Assembly: GCA_016946835.1 (NCBI GenBank)
Contig: JACVTC010000262.1
Coordinates: 1-64,000, forward strand
Length of the DNA: 64,000 bases
DNA from: Neocallimastix lanati (nom. inval.)
Lineage: Eukaryota; Neocallimastigomycota; Neocallimastigomycetes; Neocallimastigales; Neocallimastigaceae
Direction of reading: 5' to 3'
Of the stretch, positions 49,088-64,000 are shown piece after piece. A model generated the notes under the pieces. That model searched no databases, had not been told where the DNA came from, and saw only the letters and a list, made by a program, of their open reading frames with translations. Both the position numbers and the translations under genes were made by a program. The first letter of the stretch is position 1. Each line of letters starts with the position of its first letter.

Positions 49088-51420
49088 CTATCCTCTAATT
49101 TGGTTAACTGCAACATCATTAGCAACATACATTTTCTTAGAACCAACAGTACCAACTGAACCCTAATGTTTTATTATTAAAATAAGCATTATTATTACAT
49201 ATTTTATATTAATTATATATTTGAATTTAAATTTAAATCAAAATAATATAATTCATAAAATATATATATATTATTATAAAGTATTAATAATATAATTACT
49301 TCAACTCCAAAAGTAGTCCATGAGACAACATTTGAATTTGGTTCAATAGTTGGCCAACTTATACCATTAGCTTTTTTTAAGTTTATTTCAACCTTTGTTG
49401 TTAAAATTTCATATTTAGATTGTTCTGGAATAATCGGTTGAGATAAATCAGTATGGAATTGAAAAATTTTTCCATCTTGGAATACAACATCAACTAATAA
49501 CTATTTTAATTTAATTATTTAAAATAAAATTTTATTATTAATTTTATGTTTTTTATAATTATATCTATCTTTTATTAATAAAATTTATAATTTTACTAGT
49601 AGACTTTACATCTACTATTAAAATTTATATTTACTACTAAATTTCTTTTATTATTAAAATTAATATTATTAATTATATTTTATTTTTATTAACAAAAACA
49701 TAATATAATATCACAATATTATAATATTATTTATGATTAATAATAATATAATTAAATTTTTTTTTTTTTTTGATATTTACTCTTTCAGTTTCAAACTTTA
49801 CAGTAGTTTTAGTCTTATCAACCTTCTTTGCAAAAATTGAAATAATAACAGAAGTTTGAGTTTGATACCAATCATGTCTACATTTAACTACTTCTTGTTT
49901 CTCACCATCCTTTTTATCAATTTATTAAACATTTTTTTGTTTTTTAAAAAATTAGCCTTTTAATTAAAGACAACAATAATAATAAATCAATAATATAAAT
50001 ATTTCATAATATTAAAATAGTATATTTACAGGTTTTACATCAGTAAATCTATGCTTTCCTCTCTTACAACCTTGAATCTTTAAAAATTCTTCAAATTCTA
50101 ATACCTTTCTTGAACAACATGTCCAACCTAATAAATATATTATATATTTTTATTTTTATTATTATTAAACTATTTTTATTATTATTTACTTTTAATTCTT
50201 CGTTTTTAATGTTATATTCTTAATTAATTTAATTTTATTTTTATTTTTAAATATTATAACTTATTATTTAACTATAAATATTATTATATTTTCATTTACA
50301 TATTTTACAATATTCTTTACAAACCTTTGCTTCCTTCGTGGAACAATGGTTCTCCAGAGTGGAATATACATTCTTCTTCCTTTGAAGATTCATCAACATA
50401 TTTTTTTCCACAACCTTTACGTTTACAAGTGGTTCCAACTGGAATTACAGCATCTGGTGGATCATTTAAATCTTCTTCACTAATTTTTGGTTTTTCTTCA
50501 ACTGGTTTTTTAGTAGAAACAGGTGCTGGTGCTGGTGCTGGTGTTGAGTTAAATACTTCAACATCTGGATTATGTTCTGACACTTCACCTTTGACTTCTT
50601 CCTTTTCAGTTTTTGAAGTTGGTTTTTCATGTGGGACATTTGAATGTGGACCTACAGTACAACCTGGACTATTTTATTATTTTAATTATTATATAAAAAA
50701 TGTAAGTAAGTTTAATAATAGATCTTTGTTTCTTTACCAATAAAAAAAAATACATATATATATATAATAATAATTTATTTAAATCAATATATATATATAT
50801 ATAATTTTGACATAATTTATATATATTATTTTTATTTTATAACTAATTGATTACAATACATTTTCATAAAATCATCAAAATCTGTAACTTTTTTACTACA
50901 ACATCCCCAACCCTTTAAACCTTCATGAAAAACTGGACCTTATTAATAATATTATTAATAATATTTAAAATTTAAAAACTTAGATTAACATTTATTCAAA
51001 ATTCTAAAATATAAAATAAATAATATAAAACATTTTAATATTATTACAAATATAATTTTTATACCTTTTGGGTGATAATGACAAGCTGTATCGTTGTTCT
51101 ATATGAATATTATAATAATATATTAAAAATTATTAATCATACAATTTATCAAAATTTATTATTGTATTAAATCAAATATTCTAAAATAATTTTTAAGTTT
51201 AATTTAATTTTTCTTTCAAGATTTTCATCATTATATATAAATATACCAAGATATATATGAATACATTTAAAAAAAATTTTTTAAGAAAAAAAGGATGTTT
51301 ATTTCTTATTGCAACATTTTTCAAAATAAAAATTAGATTAATAAACATATTTATCTAACATACATTAGCTGGATCATAACTTTTTCCACAACCGTTGTTT
51401 GTACAAATATAGGTTACCAT
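49088..51420 (-). CDS. CHORDC1: CHORD and CS domain protein (CHORDC1/RAR1-like co-chaperone)
   Basis: Eight exons on the minus strand, 338 residues: 51420-51364, 51098-51065, 50938-50860, 50668-50325, 50127-50030, 49909-49781, 49500-49300, 49162-49088; phases agree throughout. CHORD I (residues 6-65) starts CTNNGCGKSYDP and includes FHEGLKGWGCC and GCTVGPH. CHORD II (about 138-200) starts CKRKGCGKKY with FHEGSKGWTCCSRK and GCKRGKH. The CS domain follows, with CRHDWYQTQTSVIISIFAKK and the KYEILTTKVEINLKKA strand pair. A Pro/Ala-rich linker separates the CHORDs. Two zinc-binding CHORDs followed by CS is the animal CHORDC1 layout. Family members bind Hsp90 and Sgt1; that role is inferred here. 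The acceptor of the sixth exon (49909) is the least certain. Confidence 0.92.
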
Positions 51421-51710
51421 TTTAAATACTTAATATATAATATTTATTATTAATAGATTATAAATTTTGAGATTATGAATAATAAAATTTATTAATAAAA
51501 AAAATTGTTAAATATATATATTATTTATAACAAATTAGAATAATTTAAAAAAAAATTTTTTTTTCTTTTGATTTCTTCAATTTAATTAGTAATTAATAAT
51601 TAATAATATTTATATTTTGATTAATAATATTATTAAATATTAATATATCAAACATATTTTATTTATTTTATTTAACAATTTCTGTATGTTTAAATCATAA
51701 TTGTATACAC

Positions 51711-52800
51711 GGGAGTATTGCATTTCGACATAATTTATGTTTGATCATTTATTTATGTATTACAATGTGGCTTACAAAAATAAATGAATAGGAATAGGGT
51801 TAAATTTATTTTTGTTTTTATTTTTATTTTTATTTTTTAATTTTAATAACATTTACAATAAAAAAAAAAAAAATATATATATATATATATATAATAAAGT
51901 AATAAAATAAAAAAAAAAAAAAAATTAATAAAAAATAAATAAAAAATAAATAAAAATAAATAAATAATAAAGTAATAAAATAAAAAATAAAAAAAATAAA
52001 TAAATAAATAAAAAATAAATAAATAAATAATAAAGTAAAATAAAAAATATAAAATAATAAATAATAAAGTAAAATATAAAATTAAAAAAGAATGAAAGTA
52101 AATATAATAATAATATTATAGTTTCACCAAAAATTTTGTGTTGTGATTTTGAAAAAAGTATATTCAATGTTTCCATTAAAATATTTCATAATATTACTAT
52201 TAAATATTGTGTATGGCATTATAAAAGATCGTTAGAAGTTCAAAAAAAATAAATTATGTTATAATGAAGGTGAAAATAATCATAAGATTTATTTGTTATA
52301 TAAAGCTATTACAAATTTTCCTTTTATACATCCTGAATATTTGATATTTATAATCATATTAAAATTATATGTCAAATATATAATTATTTCAATTTTTTAA
52401 AAATTTTGGAATATTTTAATATGACTTATTTATATAAATATGATATTCAATATTGAAATTATTATAACGATATAAACCACATAACACATAACAAATAATG
52501 CTTCAGAATCTTTTAACAATTACTTAAAAAAATTGTTTTACAAAAAACCTTCTTTATATGAATTGATTTATCATTTAAAAAGAGAAGAATCTTTATCTTA
52601 CAATAATTACAAAAGGAAAATTGAAGGAGTTTGGAAAAAAAAAAGAATATTAACAAAAACTGATGAAATCAATGATTTCATTAAAAAATACAAAAAAAAA
52701 GGAATCCGAATTGATTGATAAAAAATGTGATAAAAATGATATCATTGATTTATGGTATAAATGTTTAATAGAATTAAACACACTCTAAATTTATAAATAA
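51711..52800 (+). pseudogene. second MULE relic: left end and C-terminal transposase pieces
   Basis: The left terminal motif GGGAGTATTGCATTTCGAC starts at 51711, followed by a subterminal AATGTGGCTTA (about 51763). An AT/TAAA-repeat tract (51860-52080) replaces the N-terminal coding part. Coding pieces are KILCCDFEK (about 52120, the second catalytic Asp motif), YCVWHYKRSLE (about 52205), LYKAITNFPFIHPEYL (about 52295, next frame), and NASESFNNYLKKLFYKKPSL through 52780, ending near a stop at 52788. These match the C-terminal half of the MULE at 14350-15130 (DFEKAI...IKYC...LE.QK). I did not find a right terminal repeat, so the far boundary is unknown. Confidence 0.75.
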
Positions 52801-53888
52801 TAATCAACTAGAATATATATAGTTTAAATTATATTTATATCAATATCAATATATTTTATCAATATCAATATAAAAATATTTTATTAATATCAATATTAAA
52901 ATATTTTATTAATATCAATAATAATAAATATTTAATATTATAATAAAATTTATTATATTATTTAATAAATTTAATAATAAAATATATAATTTTATTTATT
53001 TTATTTAAATAAAATAAAATGGAAAGGTTTTATTACTAAAATATTTAATAATAAAATATAATAATAAAATAAAATTAAAAAAAAAAAATAAAAATAAAAT
53101 AAAATTATTAACAGAAAACTTATTTATTCTTTTATTTATTCTTTTTTGTTTTTATTTTATTTTTTTAATGCTAAAATACAATAAATAAAAATATACGTTG
53201 AAAATAGTGGCGTATTACATATATTATACATATTGTACAAAAATTAATGATTATAATTTATGTTTATTGTACATAAAAAAATTGATTATATTATACAAAT
53301 ATATATAATAATAATATTTATTTCGAAATTTCTAGATTCATATATAATCCAATCATACTTACTTTGATCAATTCAAATATATTTATAAATTTTAACCAAA
53401 ATAAATTTTAAAATTGTAGTAGTTAATTTTTAATTTTAAGATAATATTAAGATGTGATTATTTTTAAGTATTAAACATAATGTATATGGTTTTTTTTAAA
53501 AATAAATTTATTTCACATTAATCTCCACGTGAAAACACTTTCAATTATTAATGAATGTGGCTTTAATGAATAATAATATTTCATATTAAAATTATTAAAA
53601 ATTCTGAAATATATATAATACTTTTCGTATTAAGAAAGAACCTCAATAATAGAGAATAGTTTTATTTCGCGGATAAATTAATTTAATTATGATAATTATT
53701 TTAATTATTCTTATTTTTACATTCGAATCCATAAATTTTTTTAGTAATTAAACACATTTTATGAAATTATTTTGCTATTATAAAAAGAATAAAAGTATTG
53801 TATATATTCTTTGTATTTACGTATATAATGTTTTGTATATAATATAAATAAGCAAAACTAAAAAATGATATTTAATATCCTTCAAAAA
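52801..53888. other. AT-rich sequence downstream of the MULE relic
   Basis: It probably includes the rest of the MULE copy. Weak TIR-like motifs occur at about 53207 (GTGGCGTATTACA) and 53560 (AATGTGGCTTTAA). No gene seen. The last 12 bases, 53877-53888, are the left copy of the SINE-like insertion's target duplication. Confidence 0.45.
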
Positions 53889-54140
53889 TAATAATGTAGA
53901 TAAGTAATAATGTTATAGTGTATGTGCTTGTGGCTTGCTGCATCCAACATCTCCAAATCTTGTGTTCTGTTATCATCACTGAGAGCTTCGACGCCGAAAC
54001 GGTCTCGCATGGGAGCACTTTATGTGGTCATCCTGATAAACCCGCTATAAAGTTTGTCTGATATTAATTGTCTGTTGTGGCTGGGATAATATGATCACGA
54101 CTTATAAGGGATAGTCCAAAAAAAAAAAAAAAAAAAAAAC
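53889..54140 (+). mobile_element. SINE-like retroposon with poly(A) tail
   Basis: A 229-bp body of much higher GC content than its surroundings ends in 22 A (54118-54139). It is flanked by an exact 12-bp duplication ATCCTTCAAAAA (53877-53888 and 54141-54152). That is the signature of target-primed reverse transcription by a LINE-type enzyme. A B-box-like GCTTCGACGCC lies at 53985-53995 and a weak A-box-like TGGCTTGCTGCA at 53931-53942, so the source may be a Pol III RNA. I do not recognise the RNA: it is not a clear 5S, 7SL, U6 or tRNA. Confidence 0.75.
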
Positions 54141-54152
54141 ATCCTTCAAAAA

Positions 54153-55918
54153 GAATTAAAATTTTAACATGTATATATATTAACTGAATTCTTCTTTAAA
54201 AATAAAAAATTAATAATTGTTTTTTTTTTTTTTTTTTTTTTTCTTTTTGAATATCAGATTACTAATTAATACTATTATTTTAAAACTTATATATAATATT
54301 GTATTAAAGTTTTAAAAAGTAAAAATAAAAAATAAAAAATAAAAAAAAAAAAAAAAAAGATAATAAATTTATTAATATTAATTGGCTTTAATAAATTTAA
54401 CGTTATTCAATTTTAGGTTAAGATTTGTAATTAAATTTTTTACCATTATTAATTAAAAATGATAAAATAATTAATAATTAAAAAAAAGTACTTTGAAAAA
54501 TTTATGTGTTATATAATTTTGAACTATTTTTAAAAGTACTTTTTTTTATTAAATTATTATTGATAATAGATATTTATAATAAATCCAACTTCGAAAATAA
54601 GATATTAATGAAGCATAAATAAATAAATATATATATATATATTTTTTTTATTGGTTGGTTTGTTTTTCAATAAAAAGTTAAATAAATATTTCAATAATTT
54701 ATAGTATATAAATTTTAATATAATAGATTCAATATATTTATATAAATATAATATAGTATATAAATAAAATTTTTATCCAAAGAAAATATTAATTCTATTC
54801 TTTTTCTTAAAAAAATTTAAAACATTTCATTTAAACCAATACACTTATTTACATAATCTAATATATTAATTTAATATTTCTATTGTATTTCAATATATTA
54901 TAAATAATAATCCTGATTAAAAACTATTTGTTATTTCAAAAGTAAATAATATCAAAAAGAAAATCCTTAAATAAAATATTATTATTATATATTATATGTT
55001 TTTCATGAATAGGTTAAAATTAATTAGAATTAAAATTATAAATATAGTTTATAACTAATTATTAATCATAATTTCATATATTATTAAATTAATAAAATAA
55101 TGAAATAAATATAAAATATATAAGATATAAATTTAATATATATAAATTATATATTTTTATTTTTTTTTATAAAAAAATACATTTATAAAAAGATATATTT
55201 ATAAAAAAATACATTTATTTCCTTTACGATTTTTTTTTACAATTAATAAAGAATTAATAAAGTAAAATTATTTTTGATTTAATTTTATAAAAAAAAAAAA
55301 TAAAAAGGTATATTATTACTTTTTTTTAAATAAATATCTATACAAGTTAAAAATTTATAAAAGTCAAAAAAAAAAAAAAAAAAAACAGTGTTTCATATAC
55401 AATTTATTTTATATTTATATTGAATTATTTAAAAACATCACAATTTAATAAATAAATTTTCTAATGGATTTCAATCTATAAATTTAGCCTACTTTTCTTT
55501 TATTATTATAATTAGTAATAATAAAATAATAACATATATATATATTTTTTTCAGTAAGAAAAAATTCTCGATAAAATTATTTGTAGAATAATAATTTTAA
55601 ATGATTTACGAAAAAGAAAAAAATTAAAATAAAATATAATAAATAATTCAATATATATATTTTAATCTTATTAATTCGAAGTAAAAATTTTATAAAGATT
55701 AAATAAATTATAATTATTTATTATTAATAGAATTTTTTATAAAGTACAAAAGAATATATCATAAATATTTTAATAAAATGAGACTGAAACCTGAAATATT
55801 AATCATTTTTAAATAGAAATTTGTAAAAATTAATAATTTTGAAAAATATTTTATAAATATATTATCAAATATTTATGTTTAATATTAATATTTATATATA
55901 ATTAAAGATATTTACAAT
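54153..55918. other. intergenic upstream of EB1
   Basis: AT-rich with several T and A runs. I see no gene or RNA; the EB1 promoter should lie in the last few hundred bases. Confidence 0.5.
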
Positions 55919-57494
55919 ATGGGTGAATCAAGAACAGAACTTTTAACTTGGTTAAATGATTTATTACAATTAAATTATACCAAAATTGAACAATGTGGAA
56001 CTGGTACATTAATATAATAATAATTTATTTATTATTAAAGAAAAAAAAAAGATGTAAACTTATTAATATTATAATTTATATAGGTGCCGCTCTCTGTCAA
56101 ATTATGGATTCAATTTATCGTATATATTATAATATAAATTTGTTGATGATATACATTTAAAAATTAATAATATTAGTATTAATAATAATATAATTTATAT
56201 TTAAAATTATAATTATTTATTTATTTATTTTTTGTTTGTATGTTTGTTTTTTTGTAAAACAAATAAAAAATAGCAGGAGATGTTCCATTAAGAAGAGTAA
56301 ATTTCACTACCAATTTAGAATATGAATATATTCAAAATTTCAAAATTTTACAACAAGTTTTTGATAAACATGGTATTGAAAAGGTATATGATATAAACAA
56401 ATATTATAAATTTCATTTAGTTTTTTATGTATATAGTAATCATGCTTTAATTTAAATTTTTATAAATCTACACAAGGCCATTCCAGTTCAAAGATTAATG
56501 AAATGTAGATTCCAAGATAATTTAGAATTTTTACAATGGATGAAAAAATTCTGGGATACTTATTACTCCGGTAATGCTTATGATGCAGTAGCTAGAAGAA
56601 ATGCTTCTGCAAAAAAAGGAACTAAAAAAATGAATTCAGTTAAGCCACGTGTTGTTACTTCAAGACCAAGTACTGCTTCCTCTCGTTCAACTCCTACTAC
56701 TAGATCTACTGGCTTAAAAAGTAATACAGGAGTTAAATCAAACACTTTAAAATCAAAATCTGTTGATAATCATGCTGCTGAACAACAATGGTATATATAT
56801 ATAAATAAACATTAAATAAATACTTTGCGAAAGTTAGTAATATTTTATATATACTAAAAGTCATTTTCTTTTGAAATATTTTATTTTTTAAATTAATAAA
56901 TATAATATATATAATTATTTTATAAGGGCTATTAAAAAAGCTGAACTTGAAGCTGAATATCAAAATTCAATGAATGAATTATCTGGCGAAATCACAGGAT
57001 TAAAGGCAACAGTTGAAGCATTAGAAAAAGAAAGAGACTTTTATTTCGGTAAACTTAGAGATATTGAAGTTTTAATACAAAATCAAATCGAAATCGTAAG
57101 TCTCTAGAAATTTAATAAAAAAAAAATTGTAATATAGTTATATAATGATAATATTAATAATAAACTTTTAATTAATATATATATATATATATAATTATCC
57201 TTGAAAATTAATTATATAATATAGTCTCCAATAGAATGTCAAGAATTTATGAAAGAAGTTCAAACCATATTATATAGCACTGAAGTAGGAATTTATTTTA
57301 TTTACATATTCATTTGTAATGAATTGACTATACTAAAAAAAAATTTTTTTTGCTAATATAAATAAATTATAAATATAAATAAATTATAATACATAAAATA
57401 AATTATTAAATAATAGGATGGTTTTGAAATACCTGATCAAGGCGAAGAATTAGAAAATCAAGAATTAGAAAATCCAGAAGACGAAATGTTTTAG
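55919..57494 (+). CDS. EB1: EB1-family microtubule plus-end binding protein
   Basis: Seven exons, 283 residues: 55919-56003, 56084-56119, 56274-56383, 56477-56790, 56927-57095, 57225-57284, 57417-57494; phases agree. The N-terminal calponin-homology domain (about residues 1-125) has the family signatures ELLTWLNDLL, IEQCGTGAALCQIMDSIY, VPLRRVNF, EYEYIQNFKILQ, CRFQDNLEFLQWMKKF and YDAVARR. A basic Ser/Thr-rich linker (about 130-185) is the usual microtubule-binding and phosphorylated hinge. The coiled coil and EB homology domain follow, with KERDFYFGKLRDIEVL. The acidic tail ends PEDEMF: a terminal Phe takes the place of the animal EEY Tyr, so binding to CAP-Gly proteins may differ. EB1 tracks growing microtubule ends in cytoplasm and at spindle and flagellar bases. 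Confidence 0.95.
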
Positions 57495-58369
57495 TTTTGA
57501 TAAAATAATAAGTGATAATAATTAATATCTTTAATAATTTAAAGCGATTACAATATTAAAATCACGAATAACATTTAATTATTATTTAATATTTAATATT
57601 AATATAATTTACGACGATTTATAAATAATATATAATAATAATAAAGATAAAAATGCATATATATATATAAATAAAATAATCTTTTTTTTTTTTTTTTTAT
57701 TTATCGTTTATATATAAAATAATTTTTTAAATAACATACAAGTAGTTCATTATTAAAGTAATAAACTAAAAGTAAAAGAAAAAATATATATATATAAAAA
57801 AAAAGAAAATAAAAATAAAATAAAAATAAAAATTAATAAGTAAAAATAAATAAAAATTAAAATAAATTTTGAATATATAATAAAAAAAATTTTTTTTTTT
57901 ATATAAATCAATATTTAAATAATAATTTATTTTCAATTTTTTTGACAAAAATTTTATTTTTTAAAAAAATAAAAAAAAATATATATGTATATATATTTAT
58001 ATATAGATTATAAATTTAAATATGGTATATTATCATTATTATTATTATTAAGATAAAAAAAAAAAAAAACCTTATTACTTTTTTTTTAGTTTAGTTTAGT
58101 TTAGTTTAGTTTAGTTTAGTTCGTTTATAGTTGTCAATTCCACATCACATTGATATAATGTTTTAATCTCTTAATATATATATAGAAACATAAATTATAT
58201 ATTTTCTACATAAAAATTTTTTCAAGAGAAGTTTCACTGGTTCGTTATAGACCCTGAATTCTCCTCCTTCATTTTTTTTTTTATATAATAAAATACAAAA
58301 ACCAATATGGGTTTTTAAATCTTCAAAGGGAGAAAATCTTCATCCCTTTAGATTGTAGAGAAACGGTTT

Positions 58370-58414
<45 letters not shown>

Positions 58415-59194
58415 TAAACTTTATTACATATATAAATTCATTTAATTTAAATGAATTTATTAAAATAAAAAAAAAAAAAAAGGTTTCATATATTTAAATG
58501 TATATTAATATATAATAATAACGTTACACAATATAACAAAATGTAATTTAATATATTTTCAAATAACTAATTTTTCAAATAAATTATTATTTTTATAATT
58601 TATTGATACTTTTATACTATTAATTCCAATGAATTTACTATTATTATTGACTCTTTTAATAGATCATGTGAATCAATTCATAAAAAATGCTAAAGAATTT
58701 AGGAAAAAAAGAATATTTATATTAGATTAAAATTAGATCATTAGTTATATATAACATATATATTAATATACATATATTTAAAATAAGCATATTTACATTA
58801 ATAGAATAGCAAAATAATTCAATTTATTAAATAATTCCTCTATTATATATGATGTTAATTATTTTAAAAATTTTGAATTTCTTTAATTTTCATTGAAATT
58901 TTGTTTTTTATAGTTATATCAACAACTATTTAATTAAATTTTATTAGTATTTTTTTTTTATCTTTTATTTTTTTTTTCTTTAATATTAATATGTAAATAT
59001 TATATTTTTTTCTTGATTATAAAAAGATTTTTTTCTCTTAACTTTTTCTGAATTTTATTTGGAATTATAATTTAATCATCACCTTAAATTACTTTTTTTT
59101 TTTTTTTTTCCTGTACTATTATTATTATAATAATTATTATTATAATTACCATAACTTTTTTTTTATTAGAAATAATAACTAAATAATTGTTCCA
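57495..59194. other. convergent intergenic with less AT-rich patch
   Basis: Both flanking genes end here. A less AT-rich patch at about 58225-58370 contains an AAAGGGA/TCCCTTT hairpin and leads into T10 and then about 34 A (58367-58410). It could be a small RNA or retroposon remnant, but I found no target duplication and recognise nothing in it. Confidence 0.5.
58082..58124. repeat. (TTTAG)n pentanucleotide repeat
   Basis: About seven copies of TTTAG at an internal position. Not the usual fungal telomere unit TTAGGG. Confidence 0.85.

Positions 59195-64000
<4,806 letters not shown>

Noticed and set aside
53889-54117. 5S rRNA, 7SL or spliceosomal RNA gene
   Set aside because: Only short chance resemblances; the poly(A) tail and target duplication indicate a retroposed copy.
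58082-58124. Telomeric repeat
   Set aside because: TTTAG, only about seven copies, internal, and not the common fungal unit.

Overview
The window looks like nuclear DNA of an anaerobic gut fungus (Neocallimastigomycota) or a close flagellated chytrid relative; this is an inference. The reasons are extreme AT content, homopolymer and TTA/TTTA microsatellites everywhere (also inside introns and as Asn-coding exon tracts), short AT-rich GT-AG introns, Asn-rich proteins, a flagella-associated gene (CFAP20DC), and Ty3/gypsy and Mutator-like (MULE) elements.

Left part, 1-16 kb, is a transposon nest. A broken gag-protease fragment runs off the left edge on the minus strand (1-1029). A full-length, apparently young Ty3/gypsy element lies at 2071-10176 (minus): near-identical 0.85-kb LTRs, a 4-bp TAAG target duplication, intact gag and pol, and between them a textbook -1 frameshift site (U UUA AAC followed by an H-type pseudoknot). 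It sits about 15 bp upstream of a tRNA-like sequence. Then come a plus-strand integrase fragment (10.8-11.5 kb), a dense array of perfect inverted repeats (11.87-12.44 kb), a decayed gag (12.5-13.8 kb), and a decayed MULE with an exact 9-bp target duplication (14021-15990).

Middle, 18.8-48.5 kb. A secreted 2204-residue protein consists mostly of 97 tandem 17-residue units in perfect register (18805-25419). A minus-strand Asn-rich gene (28260-34652) is best read as two exons joined across a 1.07-kb intron made almost wholly of (AAT)n. A ten-exon NAD-dependent epimerase/dehydratase-like gene follows (37993-39930). A twelve-exon CFAP20DC orthologue with a very long Asn-rich tail (41111-48479) has (TTA)n and (TTTA)n introns and a one-base break inside an exonic (AAT)n tract.

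Right part, 49-64 kb. An eight-exon CHORD/CS co-chaperone-like gene (49088-51420, minus, convergent with CFAP20DC) is followed by a second MULE relic (51711-52790), a SINE-like insertion with poly(A) tail and exact 12-bp target duplication (53889-54140), a seven-exon EB1 microtubule plus-end protein (55919-57494), and a large Asn-rich protein with many SUMO-interacting-motif-like cores (59195-64000, minus) that continues past the right edge. CFAP20DC and EB1 both fit a zoospore-forming fungus. All exon structures were read by eye from splice signals and protein similarity and have not been checked against transcripts.
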